DNA of 64,000 bases from NCBI RefSeq assembly GCF_023283985.1, contig NZ_JAKIKU010000012.1:62001-126000 (forward strand), given 5' to 3'. The position numbers and the translations under genes were made by a program. This document shows, one piece after another, positions 52,488 through 61,152 of the stretch (the first letter of the stretch is position 1; each line of letters opens with the position of its first letter). Source of the DNA: Shewanella electrodiphila. GTDB taxonomy: Bacteria; Pseudomonadota; Gammaproteobacteria; Enterobacterales; Shewanellaceae. Below the pieces are notes generated by a model, which made no database searches, was not told where the DNA came from, and saw only the letters and a list, made by a program, of their open reading frames with translations.

Positions 52488-53488
52488 TGAAGCAGCAATT
52501 ACCTGGTATTCGTAACCAACGTGGCGTTGCTTTATTAGTGGTGTTATTGATTGTGGCATTGGTAGTGATTATTGCGACAAACATTACGAGTCGCAATCAA
52601 CTGTCAATGCGACGCACCTTGAATTTGGCCCAATATGATCAAGCCTATTGGTATGCTATTTCGGCTGAAGAGTTAGCTAAAAAGATTTTAAAGCAAGACA
52701 TGGAAGACAGCGATGGTACTGTGCATCGCCAACAATACTGGGCACTTGCCGATGTGATTTTTCCTGCCGATTACGGTGAAATCGGTGGTGAAATCATGGA
52801 TATGCGTTCATGTTTTAATATCAATGCATTGTCGGTGGCATCTACAGAAGTTGAAAACGGACAGCCTAAATTAAGTTTAGCGGCGACTCAGTATAAATCC
52901 TTATTGGTGGCCTTAGGTATGGATGACTTTGGCGCAGAAAGGCTGACTCATACATTAGTTGATTATATCGACGACGATACCGTTTCAATGCCATATGGCG
53001 CAGAAGATGCTGAGTATGAATCACGAAATGTGCCATACCGCGCCGCGAATACATTAATGAATCATCGCAGCGAACTTAGAGCTGTGATGGGATACAACCA
53101 ACAAGTGTATATGACGTTATTACCTTATATCTGTGCGATTCCAGGTAATAACCAACAGTTACTGAACGTCAATACTATTGAAGTTGAGCAGGCGGCATTG
53201 TTGGTGGGTATGCTAGAAAATAAAATTAGCCAAAGTGATGCTGAAAGCCTAATTAATCAAAGGCCAGCTGATGGTTTCGAAACTGCTGCTGAGTTTTGGG
53301 AAAATAATACCCTTGCGAGCTTAGCAACGGAAAGCAATATGAAATCGAGTATTGTTGTCGATAGTAATTTCTTTTTACTAAAGGCTGGGGCGAAAGTGGA
53401 TAACGCCACCTTTAGAATGGATAGCGTACTTCAGCGAAGCGGAAATAAATTTGAAGTGCTGACACGTCAATATGGCGGGCAGCAATAA
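52484..53488 (+). CDS. gspK: Type II secretion minor pseudopilin GspK
   Basis: A 334-residue protein, the largest pseudopilin, expected to cap the pseudopilus. The leader (MMKQQLPGIRNQRG) is followed by VALLVVLLIVALVVIIATNI; the position 5 residue is not Glu, as is usual for GspK. Further family segments are YWYAISAEELAKKILKQDM, DMRSCFNINAL, LVDYIDDDT and LLNVNTIEVEQAALL. It begins within the end of gspJ (ATGATG overlapping TGA). Confidence 0.95.
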   Translation: MMKQQLPGIRNQRGVALLVVLLIVALVVIIATNITSRNQLSMRRTLNLAQYDQAYWYAISAEELAKKILKQDMEDSDGTVHRQQYWALADVIFPADYGEIGGEIMDMRSCFNINALSVASTEVENGQPKLSLAATQYKSLLVALGMDDFGAERLTHTLVDYIDDDTVSMPYGAEDAEYESRNVPYRAANTLMNHRSELRAVMGYNQQVYMTLLPYICAIPGNNQQLLNVNTIEVEQAALLVGMLENKISQSDAESLINQRPADGFETAAEFWENNTLASLATESNMKSSIVVDSNFFLLKAGAKVDNATFRMDSVLQRSGNKFEVLTRQYGGQQ

Positions 53489-53551
53489 TGAATAAGCGTA
53501 ACAACCCGCTGCAATTAACCTTGTTGGTATTGCGGCTTGTGGAGAATAACA

Positions 53552-54754
53552 GTGTCTGAACGGCTTTTTATCCGATTAGGAAAAACATTAGAAAGCCCTT
53601 GTTCTTGGCTAGTATGGTCAGAACAAGAGCAAGAGATCATTGCCTCAGGTGAGTTAAGTGATGCTGCCAGCTTAACCAGTTTAACTGAGCGTGCAGGTAA
53701 TCGTCCGGTTGATGTTTTAGTACCAGCTTCTAGCATGACATTGACGCAAATTGAATTACCAGAAAAGAACCAACGCCAAGCATTAAAGGCATTACCTTTT
53801 ATGCTGGAAGAAACAATTGCTTCTGATGTTGAAGATATGCATTTTGTTGTCGGCCCAAGAGACGGCGAACAGCTTAATGTGATTGCTGTTGCCCATGAGC
53901 AAATGCATGATTGGATGTCATGGTTAATGGACGCTGGCATTAAGGTTAAACGTATTGTGCCGGACTGTCTCGCATTGCCATTGGAGCAATGCCGTTGGGC
54001 GGCGCTTGATATGGGTGATGAATTATTACTGCGCACAGGCGAAGGTAGTGGTGTCAGCTTACCGAAAACATGGCTTGATTTTGCATTGCCAAAACTGATG
54101 CCAGAAAAGCAACAAGATGAAGCGCCAATCAGTATCGCAGCCTACAGTGAAGATTTAGTTTTCATGGATGCTGAAGTTGAGTCTAAACCACTAGATTTAC
54201 CTATGATGGTCTTAGCGAAAGGTATTTTACAATCACCAGTTAACTTACTGAGTGGGGTGTATGTACCTAAACGCGAATACAGCAAACATTTAATGCTTTG
54301 GAAAAATGTTGCGATTATTGCATTCATTGCAATTGTGCTTTCTCTAGTGAATAAAGGCCTGACTATCCATCAATTGGAAAACAGAAGCGCTGAAGTCAGA
54401 CAAGAAAGTGAAGCTATATTCAAACGGGTTATTCCGAACGTTAATCGTATTGTTAATATTCGCTCGCAAATGGACTCACAACTTCGCAGCATGCAAGGGC
54501 AAGGCGGTGGAGCTGCTTTCTTCGAAATGCTAGATGGTTTACGCGGTTCATTTGAACAAGTACCAGATTTAAAGCCAAACTCATTGCGTTTTGATGCCAA
54601 CCGCAATGAACTGCGGATGCAGGTCACTGCTAAGACCTATGATCAAGTGGATAAGTTTAAAGAGCTAGTTGAAGTGCGCTACGACTTAGACATGGGCGCA
54701 ATTAATAGCGGTGAAGATGAAGTGAATACAACCCTGACATTGAGAGGCAAATAA
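53552..54754 (+). CDS. gspL: Type II secretion protein GspL
   Basis: A 400-residue bitopic protein that recruits GspE to the membrane. The start GTG 53552 has GGAG eight bases upstream; TTG 53537 is in frame but lacks a site. The cytoplasmic ASKHA-like domain (about residues 1-235) includes VDVLVPASSMTLTQIELPEK. One membrane segment is at about 255-272 (NVAIIAFIAIVLSLVN). The periplasmic ferredoxin-like domain (about 330-400) follows a helical stretch. It starts 63 bases after gspK. Confidence 0.95.
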   Translation: MSERLFIRLGKTLESPCSWLVWSEQEQEIIASGELSDAASLTSLTERAGNRPVDVLVPASSMTLTQIELPEKNQRQALKALPFMLEETIASDVEDMHFVVGPRDGEQLNVIAVAHEQMHDWMSWLMDAGIKVKRIVPDCLALPLEQCRWAALDMGDELLLRTGEGSGVSLPKTWLDFALPKLMPEKQQDEAPISIAAYSEDLVFMDAEVESKPLDLPMMVLAKGILQSPVNLLSGVYVPKREYSKHLMLWKNVAIIAFIAIVLSLVNKGLTIHQLENRSAEVRQESEAIFKRVIPNVNRIVNIRSQMDSQLRSMQGQGGGAAFFEMLDGLRGSFEQVPDLKPNSLRFDANRNELRMQVTAKTYDQVDKFKELVEVRYDLDMGAINSGEDEVNTTLTLRGK

Positions 54755-54755
54755 G

Positions 54756-55232
54756 ATGGAAAATTTGCAAAACTGGTGGAAAGGCTTAGTGCTTCGTGAG
54801 CAACAGTTAGTTGCCTGCTGTGGTGTGTTTGTTGTTATTGGTATTTTATATTGGGGTATTTGGAGCCCAATATCCTCAGCGGCTGAAAATGCTGAAATGC
54901 GCCACCAATCAGAATTACAAACATTAAATTATGTAAAACAAACTGCAAATAAAATCGCAGGTCTGAAGCAATCGGGGTCAAGACCGACTGCAAGTGGTAG
55001 TTTAAGTTCTGTGGTGAATCAGCTAGCGGGTCAATATAAGTTAGAGATTACTCGGATGCAGCCACAAGGTGATAAAATTCAATTGTGGATGGATGATGTT
55101 CCGTTTGACAGCTTGTTGAATTACTTACATGAGTTAGTCGAGAAGAAAGGCTTAACCCTTGAAAGTGTTGATTTATCTGAGTCTGATCTTGCAGGTTTTG
55201 TCAAAGTACGTCGTATTCAGCTGTCTAAGTAA
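54756..55232 (+). CDS. gspM: Type II secretion protein GspM
   Basis: A 158-residue bitopic inner-membrane protein partnering GspL. A membrane segment is at about residues 18-34 (LVACCGVFVVIGILYWGIW). A helical linker and a C-terminal ferredoxin-like periplasmic domain follow (GSLSSVVNQLAGQYKLEITR, FDSLLNYLHELVEKKGLTLE). It begins one base after the gspL stop. Confidence 0.95.
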   Translation: MENLQNWWKGLVLREQQLVACCGVFVVIGILYWGIWSPISSAAENAEMRHQSELQTLNYVKQTANKIAGLKQSGSRPTASGSLSSVVNQLAGQYKLEITRMQPQGDKIQLWMDDVPFDSLLNYLHELVEKKGLTLESVDLSESDLAGFVKVRRIQLSK

Positions 55233-55244
55233 GCAGGTATTGTA

Positions 55245-56006
55245 GTGAGTTTGATTAAGAAAATTATAATTGGCGTATTCATCTACCTCATTTTCATGGT
55301 GGTGTATATTCCAGCTAATTGGGTTGTAGGCATTGCGCCACTGCCAAATAATATCAAAGTGAGCGGAGTATCTGGCACCTTGTGGCGGGGCAGTGCTGAA
55401 CTTGTGTCTATTGACCGACGCCTAATCGAACAAGTGAACTGGGATTTAAACCCATGGGCTTTGTTTATTGGTAGCGTCAATGTTGATCTACAAATTGGTA
55501 GCCGTGCGACACCAGTCAGTGGTCAAGGTGATATCAGTTGGTCTCTGTCAGGGATTTCGGCTGATAATTTACGCTTTGAAGCGCCTAACCAATTTTTATT
55601 GGGTAATGCTCGCCTACCGTTTAGAACTAAAGTCGCCGGTGATGTCAGCTTGATTGTGGAACGTCTTGAGCAAGGTGAACCATGGTGTGAACAGTTATCA
55701 GGTAAGTTATTTTTAAATCGAATTGATGTGAATAACCAGTTTGGTAAATACCCGCTAGGTGATATTGCGTTGGGTTTAAGCTGTGTTGACGGTATGGTGC
55801 AATTAAATACTGACGATAGCATGAACAAGATGGGTATCGAAGGTATTGCAACATTGGGTGAAAGTAACCGTTTTTCGGTCAGCGCTAAAATTAAACCAAC
55901 ACCTGAACAGCCTGAAGATCTAACCCAAGCGTTATCATTTTTGGGTAAACAGGATAGCCAAGGTTATTACCCAATTAATTATAATGGTGTGATTCCTGGG
56001 TTGTAA
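55245..56006 (+). CDS. gspN: Type II secretion protein GspN
   Basis: A 253-residue bitopic protein starting at GTG 55245. One membrane segment covers about residues 6-24 (KIIIGVFIYLIFMVVYIPA). The rest is a periplasmic beta-rich domain with the GspN-typical pattern VSGVSGTLWRGSAELVSID and VNWDLNPWALFIGSVNVDLQ. GspN is an auxiliary component present in some T2SS operons, and its exact role is not settled. It is the last gene, ended by a strong terminator. Confidence 0.94.
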   Translation: MSLIKKIIIGVFIYLIFMVVYIPANWVVGIAPLPNNIKVSGVSGTLWRGSAELVSIDRRLIEQVNWDLNPWALFIGSVNVDLQIGSRATPVSGQGDISWSLSGISADNLRFEAPNQFLLGNARLPFRTKVAGDVSLIVERLEQGEPWCEQLSGKLFLNRIDVNNQFGKYPLGDIALGLSCVDGMVQLNTDDSMNKMGIEGIATLGESNRFSVSAKIKPTPEQPEDLTQALSFLGKQDSQGYYPINYNGVIPGL

Positions 56007-56030
56007 CCCACTGCTGTAAAATAGCAATTA

Positions 56031-56058
56031 AAAAGGCATGTTGAATAACATGCCTTTT
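56031..56058. terminator. Terminator of the gsp operon
   Basis: AAAAGGCATGTT (56031-56042) pairs with AACATGCCTTTT (56047-56058) around GAAT, with T-run on the right and A-run on the left. It can also serve the convergent yrfG. Confidence 0.92.
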
Positions 56059-56109
56059 TTGATCTTATCGCTTAGAGAGCGACACACTCATCAATCGTCA
56101 TTCTCGGCG

Positions 56110-56772
56110 TTAACCTAATAAATCCTGATGCAACATTTGATAATCATGAATTGCTGGGAAGTCAAAAAAGTCTTTGTGTGGTTTTTTGCTGTCGGGGTTT
56201 GAAATACCTAATTGAAAACCAATCCCCGCCTTTTTTGAAGCCTCAAGAATATGTTCGTTATCGTCAACAAATAAGCAGCGGCTTGGATTCAACTTAAACT
56301 GCTTAATTGCATGCTGCCAAAATAATGGGTGCTCTTTTGGGTAACCCGTTTCGTGGCTTGAAAAAGTCGCATCTAATCCATGGGCTAAGTCAGTATGTGC
56401 TAATTTCAACTCCAGGCTTTTAGGATGAGCATTGGTCATTAAAATTCGCTGCTTTCCAGCTTTGTGCAGTGCTTGTAAGAATGGCATGCTGTCTTGGCGC
56501 ATTTGAATACGTTCTACCAGCGAATAGTGCAGGGTTAAAATATCAAGCCCAAGTTGTTGCTGCCAATAATCAATGCAATACCAGTCAAGTGTGCCTTCCA
56601 CTTTATGGTATGACTGTTCAACCAATTTCTGTGCTTCCGCCACAGAAATCTGTCTTTGCTGGCTAAGTTGCTGTGGCACTAAAGTTAACCAAAAATGGTT
56701 ATCGAAGTGCAAATCGAGCAAAGTGCCATCCATATCAAGTAAAACCGTGTCTATCTTATGCCAAGGAAACAT
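56110..56772 (-). CDS. yrfG: GMP/IMP nucleotidase YrfG
   Basis: A 220-residue HAD-type phosphatase. Motif I is LLDMDGTLLDL (D13xD15), motif II is ILMTNAHP, and motif III-IV is GYPKEHPLFW with LFVDDNEH. The surrounding LHFDNHFW, EGTLDWYCIDYWQQQLGLDI and LGISNPDSKKP segments match E. coli YrfG, which dephosphorylates purine 5'-nucleotides. It is divergent from nudE, the arrangement also seen in enteric bacteria. Confidence 0.93.
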   Translation of the reverse strand: MFPWHKIDTVLLDMDGTLLDLHFDNHFWLTLVPQQLSQQRQISVAEAQKLVEQSYHKVEGTLDWYCIDYWQQQLGLDILTLHYSLVERIQMRQDSMPFLQALHKAGKQRILMTNAHPKSLELKLAHTDLAHGLDATFSSHETGYPKEHPLFWQHAIKQFKLNPSRCLFVDDNEHILEASKKAGIGFQLGISNPDSKKPHKDFFDFPAIHDYQMLHQDLLG

Positions 56773-56851
56773 GAAAATTCCAGTTGTAGAATATAGCTAG
56801 GATAGTAAGATTGTAACTTGTCTAAGTAAATTCGTCATATATGAGGCCTTA

Positions 56852-57400
56852 ATGACAACTCGACATAAAAAGCCTGAAATCTTACATCGTGAGATTGTAG
56901 CGAAAAGTCGCTTGTTTCAAATTGAACAACTCCACCTTAAGTTTTCCAATGGTGTTGAGCGTCAATATGAAAGAATGAGTGGCGGCAGTCGTGGTGCGGT
57001 GATGATTGTTCCCGTGCATGAAGGCAAGTTGTTGTTAGCTAAAGAATATGCAGCAGGCACTGATAATTATGAACTCGGCTTTCCTAAAGGCTTAATCGAC
57101 CCAGGCGAAACCGGTATTGAAGCTGCGAACCGTGAACTGCAAGAAGAAATCGGTTTTGCCAGTAACAAGCTGACTTTATTAAAAGAACTGAGTTTAGCCC
57201 CAGGTTACTTTGCGAGTAAGATGCAGATTTTCATCGCTGAAGATTTATATGAAAGTACCCTTGAAGGTGATGAACCGGAACCAATAGAAGTGATTCCTTT
57301 TCCGTTAGAGAAGTGGAAAAACTTACTCGATGATGCAGATTTTTCTGAGTCGAGAAGTGTCAGTGCGCTATTTCTTGCACAGCAGTTTTTAGCAAAGTAG
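56852..57400 (+). CDS. nudE: ADP compounds hydrolase NudE
   Basis: Nudix hydrolase of ADP-ribose, NADH and diadenosine polyphosphates. The 182-residue product has the Nudix box GLIDPGETGIEAANRELQEE with all metal-binding Glu residues (about residues 90-109) and the preceding YELGFPK segment. LAPGYFASKMQIFIAEDLYE is typical of NudE. It lies upstream of cysQ, as in other gammaproteobacteria, separated by 111 AT-rich bases that probably hold a cysQ promoter. Confidence 0.95.
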   Translation: MTTRHKKPEILHREIVAKSRLFQIEQLHLKFSNGVERQYERMSGGSRGAVMIVPVHEGKLLLAKEYAAGTDNYELGFPKGLIDPGETGIEAANRELQEEIGFASNKLTLLKELSLAPGYFASKMQIFIAEDLYESTLEGDEPEPIEVIPFPLEKWKNLLDDADFSESRSVSALFLAQQFLAK

Positions 57401-57511
57401 TCGTTATAAAGTAAAATAAAAACAAAATATTAGCCTAAGTTAACTACAAAAATGCCTTAATTTGGTCTAACTTGACAGTATTCAGCGTATTATTTGGCGA
57501 TTGGAGTCGTT

Positions 57512-58321
57512 ATGAAGCCAGAAGAAGTAATTGAACAAGTCATCACTATTGCCACCGAGGCAGGTCAAAAAATTCGCGACATTTATGTCAAAGGTGATTT
57601 TGATCGAGAAATAAAATCAGATAATACCCCAGTGACTTCTGCAGACTTAGCAGCAAATGAGATCATTTGTGCTGGTTTAGCAGCGTTGACACCTGATATT
57701 CCTATTCTTAGTGAAGAAGCTGCTGATATTGCTTTTTCTGAACGTGCTGAATGGCAGCGTTACTGGCTGGTTGATCCTTTAGATGGTACCGGTGAGTTTA
57801 TCGCTGGTAGTGGTGACTTTTCCGTTATTATCGCACTGGTGGAACATAACCGTCCTGTAATGGGAGTCGTTTATGTGCCAATGACGAAAGTCTGTTACTA
57901 CGCCATTGCAGGCTTAGGTGCCTATAAGCGTGATAGCAAAAATGAAGTGCGTATTACCAGTCGACAAATTAATAGTATTGAAGAATCAGGATTAAAACTG
58001 GCAGTTAGCCGTCGTCAAGATCCGCAGTCAGTGCTTAAGTTATTAAGTCATCCAAACAGTTGCGAACTCGTGGTGTTAGGAGGAGCGGCATTAAAAAGCT
58101 GCTTAGTAGCTGAAGGGCGAGCTGATTGTTATGTCCGCCTTGGGCCTACAGGTGAATGGGACACTGGTGCAGCACAGATTATTTTGGAAGAAGCTGGCGG
58201 CGCATTAATGGATATTAACCTACAGCCAATGACCTACAATGAACGTGAAACATTAGAAAACCCTAACTTTATTGTTGTAGGTAGCCCGAGTTTAGCGTGG
58301 GATGATATTTTAACCACCTAA
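57512..58321 (+). CDS. cysQ: 3'(2'),5'-bisphosphate nucleotidase CysQ
   Basis: Hydrolyses 3'-phosphoadenosine 5'-phosphate (PAP), the by-product of sulfate assimilation. The start ATG 57512 has TTGGAG five bases upstream (269 residues). Metal-binding motifs of the inositol-phosphatase family are present: SEEAADI, WLVDPLDGTGEFIAGSGDFS (about residues 85-104) and EWDTGAAQIILEEAGG (about 219-234). A terminator follows. Confidence 0.95.
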   Translation: MKPEEVIEQVITIATEAGQKIRDIYVKGDFDREIKSDNTPVTSADLAANEIICAGLAALTPDIPILSEEAADIAFSERAEWQRYWLVDPLDGTGEFIAGSGDFSVIIALVEHNRPVMGVVYVPMTKVCYYAIAGLGAYKRDSKNEVRITSRQINSIEESGLKLAVSRRQDPQSVLKLLSHPNSCELVVLGGAALKSCLVAEGRADCYVRLGPTGEWDTGAAQIILEEAGGALMDINLQPMTYNERETLENPNFIVVGSPSLAWDDILTT

Positions 58322-58357
58322 TTATCGTGTAAAGTCAGTTGCCTCGTTTCACCATCT

Positions 58358-58382
58358 AAGCCCTCTGTTGAGGGCTTTTTTG
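58358..58382 (+). terminator. Terminator after cysQ
   Basis: AGCCCTC (58359-58365) pairs with GAGGGCT (58370-58376), loop TGTT, followed by T. Confidence 0.88.
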
Positions 58383-58462
58383 TGTCATTTTTTCGATAAT
58401 ATTTATTAGAAGATTAAAAATAAACTTATTATGAACATTGTTTTTTATTTTGTTTGTTGTTA

Positions 58463-58479
58463 GGTTAGCAACACTAACC
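58463..58479 (+). promoter_or_regulatory. Candidate operator for the TetR-type regulator
   Basis: GGTTAG (58463-58468), five-base spacer, CTAACC (58474-58479) lies 21 bases before the regulator start. TetR proteins commonly bind such inverted repeats in their own promoters. No experimental support. Confidence 0.45.
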
Positions 58480-58498
58480 GCATAAATGGAGTTACCTG

Positions 58499-59149
58499 AT
58501 GGCAAGAAGGAAAGAACATACTCATGGTGAAATCCATGATATGGCCATTAAATCAGTGATGCAGTATCTACACATTGCCTCGCTTGAAAGTTTGAGTCTA
58601 CGTAAAGTCGCCACCGATATTGGTTATGCGCCAAGTACGTTGATTAATATTTTTGGCAGCTATCAGCAGTTATTATTATCGGTATCTGAACAGGTATTGA
58701 TTGATTTGTTCGAGCACTTAACCTCATCGACATCAGATGAAATAAATCATAATCACTCGCCAATACACGCCACCGAGCAAGCTCAAGCTTCAATTGAGCT
58801 CATGGCGCATCGCTATTACCAGTTTGCTAACGAGCACCGAGTTTGTTTTAAACTGGTCTTTGAACTGTCTGCGCCAGAAGGCGTATCACTGTCATCAAAT
58901 CATCAGCAAGCCATTGATACGCTATTCAGTTTAGTTTCAGAGCAGCTAACCGCCTTGTTTCCAAAAGCAGATCACGCAGAGATTATAATGATGAGTCGTG
59001 TGTTATGGGGCGGGATCCATGGATTAACATGCCTTGGAATAGATGGAAAATTATTTACTGATCAAACCGCATTACCCGCGATGCTCAGTAGTCATGTTCA
59101 TGGATATTTATTAGGTATGACTCAAGAAAAGGATCTTTCATGTTGTTAA
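58499..59149 (+). CDS. TetR-family transcriptional regulator
   Basis: A 216-residue protein. The N-terminal helix-turn-helix region is SLESLSLRKVATDIGYAPST and LINIFGSYQQLLLSVSEQ (about residues 30-66), with the common TetR spacing. The C-terminal part (HRVCFKLVFELSAPEG and the helix after it) resembles the ligand-binding domain of TetR_C_13-like regulators. GGAG precedes the start. Its stop overlaps the start of the MFS-acyltransferase gene by ten bases, so it probably regulates that gene and itself. The ligand is unknown; a lipid or acyl-CoA would fit the partner. Confidence 0.9.
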   Translation: MARRKEHTHGEIHDMAIKSVMQYLHIASLESLSLRKVATDIGYAPSTLINIFGSYQQLLLSVSEQVLIDLFEHLTSSTSDEINHNHSPIHATEQAQASIELMAHRYYQFANEHRVCFKLVFELSAPEGVSLSSNHQQAIDTLFSLVSEQLTALFPKADHAEIIMMSRVLWGGIHGLTCLGIDGKLFTDQTALPAMLSSHVHGYLLGMTQEKDLSCC

Positions 59150-61029
59150 CTAAACGCTTTCTTCCATATTTTGTCACACAGTGCTTAGGGGCACTGAATG
59201 ACAATATCTATAAGAATGTATTGTTATTACTGGTGACATATAGCCAAGTGAGTGAACTACCTATCAGCGTCAATATGTTTGTTAATTTGGCTGCAGGTGT
59301 TTTCATTTTGCCATTTTTCTTGTTTTCCGCTCATGCGGGGATGGTGGCAGATAATATGGATAAAGCGATGTTGATCCGCAGACTCAAGTTGCTTGAGTTG
59401 ATCATAATGTCTTGCGCTGCGGTGGCCATTTTGAGTCAAAGTTATTTAGTGATGTTATTACTGCTCTTTATGATGGGCAGTCAGTCAGCCTATTTTGGCC
59501 CTGTTAAGTATTCTTTGTTGCCACAGACGTTAAAAGAAAGTGAGTTAGTAACTGGAAATGCCTGGGTAGAAATGGGCACGTTTATATCGATTTTAGTCGG
59601 GACATTATCAGCAGGTTTAATTGTTGCCAGTGACCATAGCGTAATCGGTGCAGCGACGATTGTTGTGACATTATCAGTTATTGGCTACCTTTGCAGTCGC
59701 GCAATTCCAGCATTACCGCCACAAGGTAAAATCGATAAAATTAGATTTACCCCTTTATCTGGTACATGGCAAAGCATTGCAAAAGTGAGGAAAACGCCAG
59801 GTATTTGGATGGCTATTCTGGCTATCAGTTGGTTTTGGTTTCTGGGAGCGACTTACCTGACCCAGTTTCCTAATTTTGCCAAATTGCACTTACATGCAGA
59901 TGCGACAGTCGTGTCTTTACTACTGGCCTTGTTCTCTATTGGTATCGCGGTAGGTTCGTGGATTTGTGAACGTGTGTCTTACGGTCATGTTGAGTTAGGT
60001 GTTTTACCTTTCGGTGTATTGGGTTTAACCGTATTTGGTGTGGATTTAATTTATGCTATTCCGCCTGCTCCAGCAGATTTAAGTTTTGTTTATAGTTTTA
60101 GTAGTTTCATTAGTGACTCGCAGCACTATAGGGTAATGGCTGATTTGTTTATGGTTGGCCTTAGCGGTGGCTTGTTCATTGTCCCTCTATACGCTTTTAT
60201 TCAATCACGCGCCGCAAAAGATGAATGTGCACAAGCTATTGCTGCCAACAACATTATAAATGCGTTGTTTATGGTTGTTGCAGCCATCTTGTCGATTATC
60301 TTACTTGGCGTACTAGAATGGAGCATTCCAGATTTATTCTTGCTGCTGGCCGCGATGAATACTGTCGTTGCACTATACGTGTATTCACAGGTCCCTGAAT
60401 TTGCTCAGCGCTTTATTAGCTATTTACTGAGTCACTTCATGTATCGGGTTAAGGTGAATGGCCGGATACATATTCCTGCGCAAGGGGCAGGGGTTATTGT
60501 GTGTAATCATGTCAGTTATGTTGATGCGTTAATTATTATGGGCTCCTCTACACGACCGATTCGTTTTGTAATGGATAAATCCATTAGCGAAATACCATTA
60601 CTTAAGTACTTATTTCGTCATGCGGGCGTGATCCCAATTTGTTCACCTAAACAATGTAAAGCAACCTATGAAAATGCATTTGAGCAAATTCATCATGCCT
60701 TGAACAACGAAGAGTTAGTGTGCATCTTCCCTGAGGGACGTTTATCAGTAGATGGAGACATCGCTGAGTTTAGACCAGGGGTTGAGCGAATACTGGAAAG
60801 AGACCCTGTGACAGTAATCCCAATGTCGTTAAGTGGCTTATGGGGCTCTTACTTCAGTCATAAAGGGGGTCACGCGTTAACAACACGTCCGAAGCGTTTC
60901 TGGTCGAAAGTGGAAGTGAATATAGGCGAAGCTGTTGACGGCGTTACGTTAGGCCGACATGGTTTACACCAAAACGTGAGTGAACTGTTTAATGCAAGCT
61001 TGAAGTCGGATGATATAACTAAGGCCTAG
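59140..61029 (+). CDS. MFS transporter fused to a PlsC-type acyltransferase
   Basis: A 629-residue two-domain protein. The first about 415 residues form an LplT-like MFS transporter with about 12 membrane segments (FLPYFVTQCLGALNDNIYKN at the start). The last 200 residues are a 1-acylglycerol-3-phosphate acyltransferase domain with HxxxxD in NHVSYVDALII (H457) and FPEGRLSVDGD (about residue 530). In E. coli, LplT and Aas (acyltransferase plus acyl-ACP synthetase) are separate and take up and re-acylate lysophospholipids. Here no AMP-binding synthetase domain is present. A role in lysophospholipid flipping and re-acylation is inferred. Confidence 0.92.
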   Translation: MLLTKRFLPYFVTQCLGALNDNIYKNVLLLLVTYSQVSELPISVNMFVNLAAGVFILPFFLFSAHAGMVADNMDKAMLIRRLKLLELIIMSCAAVAILSQSYLVMLLLLFMMGSQSAYFGPVKYSLLPQTLKESELVTGNAWVEMGTFISILVGTLSAGLIVASDHSVIGAATIVVTLSVIGYLCSRAIPALPPQGKIDKIRFTPLSGTWQSIAKVRKTPGIWMAILAISWFWFLGATYLTQFPNFAKLHLHADATVVSLLLALFSIGIAVGSWICERVSYGHVELGVLPFGVLGLTVFGVDLIYAIPPAPADLSFVYSFSSFISDSQHYRVMADLFMVGLSGGLFIVPLYAFIQSRAAKDECAQAIAANNIINALFMVVAAILSIILLGVLEWSIPDLFLLLAAMNTVVALYVYSQVPEFAQRFISYLLSHFMYRVKVNGRIHIPAQGAGVIVCNHVSYVDALIIMGSSTRPIRFVMDKSISEIPLLKYLFRHAGVIPICSPKQCKATYENAFEQIHHALNNEELVCIFPEGRLSVDGDIAEFRPGVERILERDPVTVIPMSLSGLWGSYFSHKGGHALTTRPKRFWSKVEVNIGEAVDGVTLGRHGLHQNVSELFNASLKSDDITKA

Positions 61030-61106
61030 GCCCTAAGAGCTGCGGTTAATCCAATGCCGTTAGATAGTAATGATCTTATAAAGTAATGACCTTGGATAAA
61101 ATAAAG

Positions 61107-61131
61107 CGCCCTTATGAATAAGGGCGTTTTT
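61107..61131 (+). terminator. Terminator after the MFS-acyltransferase gene
   Basis: CGCCCTTA (61107-61114) pairs with TAAGGGCG (61119-61126), followed by TTTTTC. It is convergent with mnmH. Confidence 0.85.
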
Positions 61132-61152
61132 CTTTGTATGTTAGCTAGAATA

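Noticed and set aside
52259..52596. Long minus-strand frames opposite the gspJ tail, rich in Pro, Leu or Cys/Tyr/His
   Set aside because: They mirror the Gly/Asn triplet-rich tail of gspJ and have no start signal. Composition explains them.
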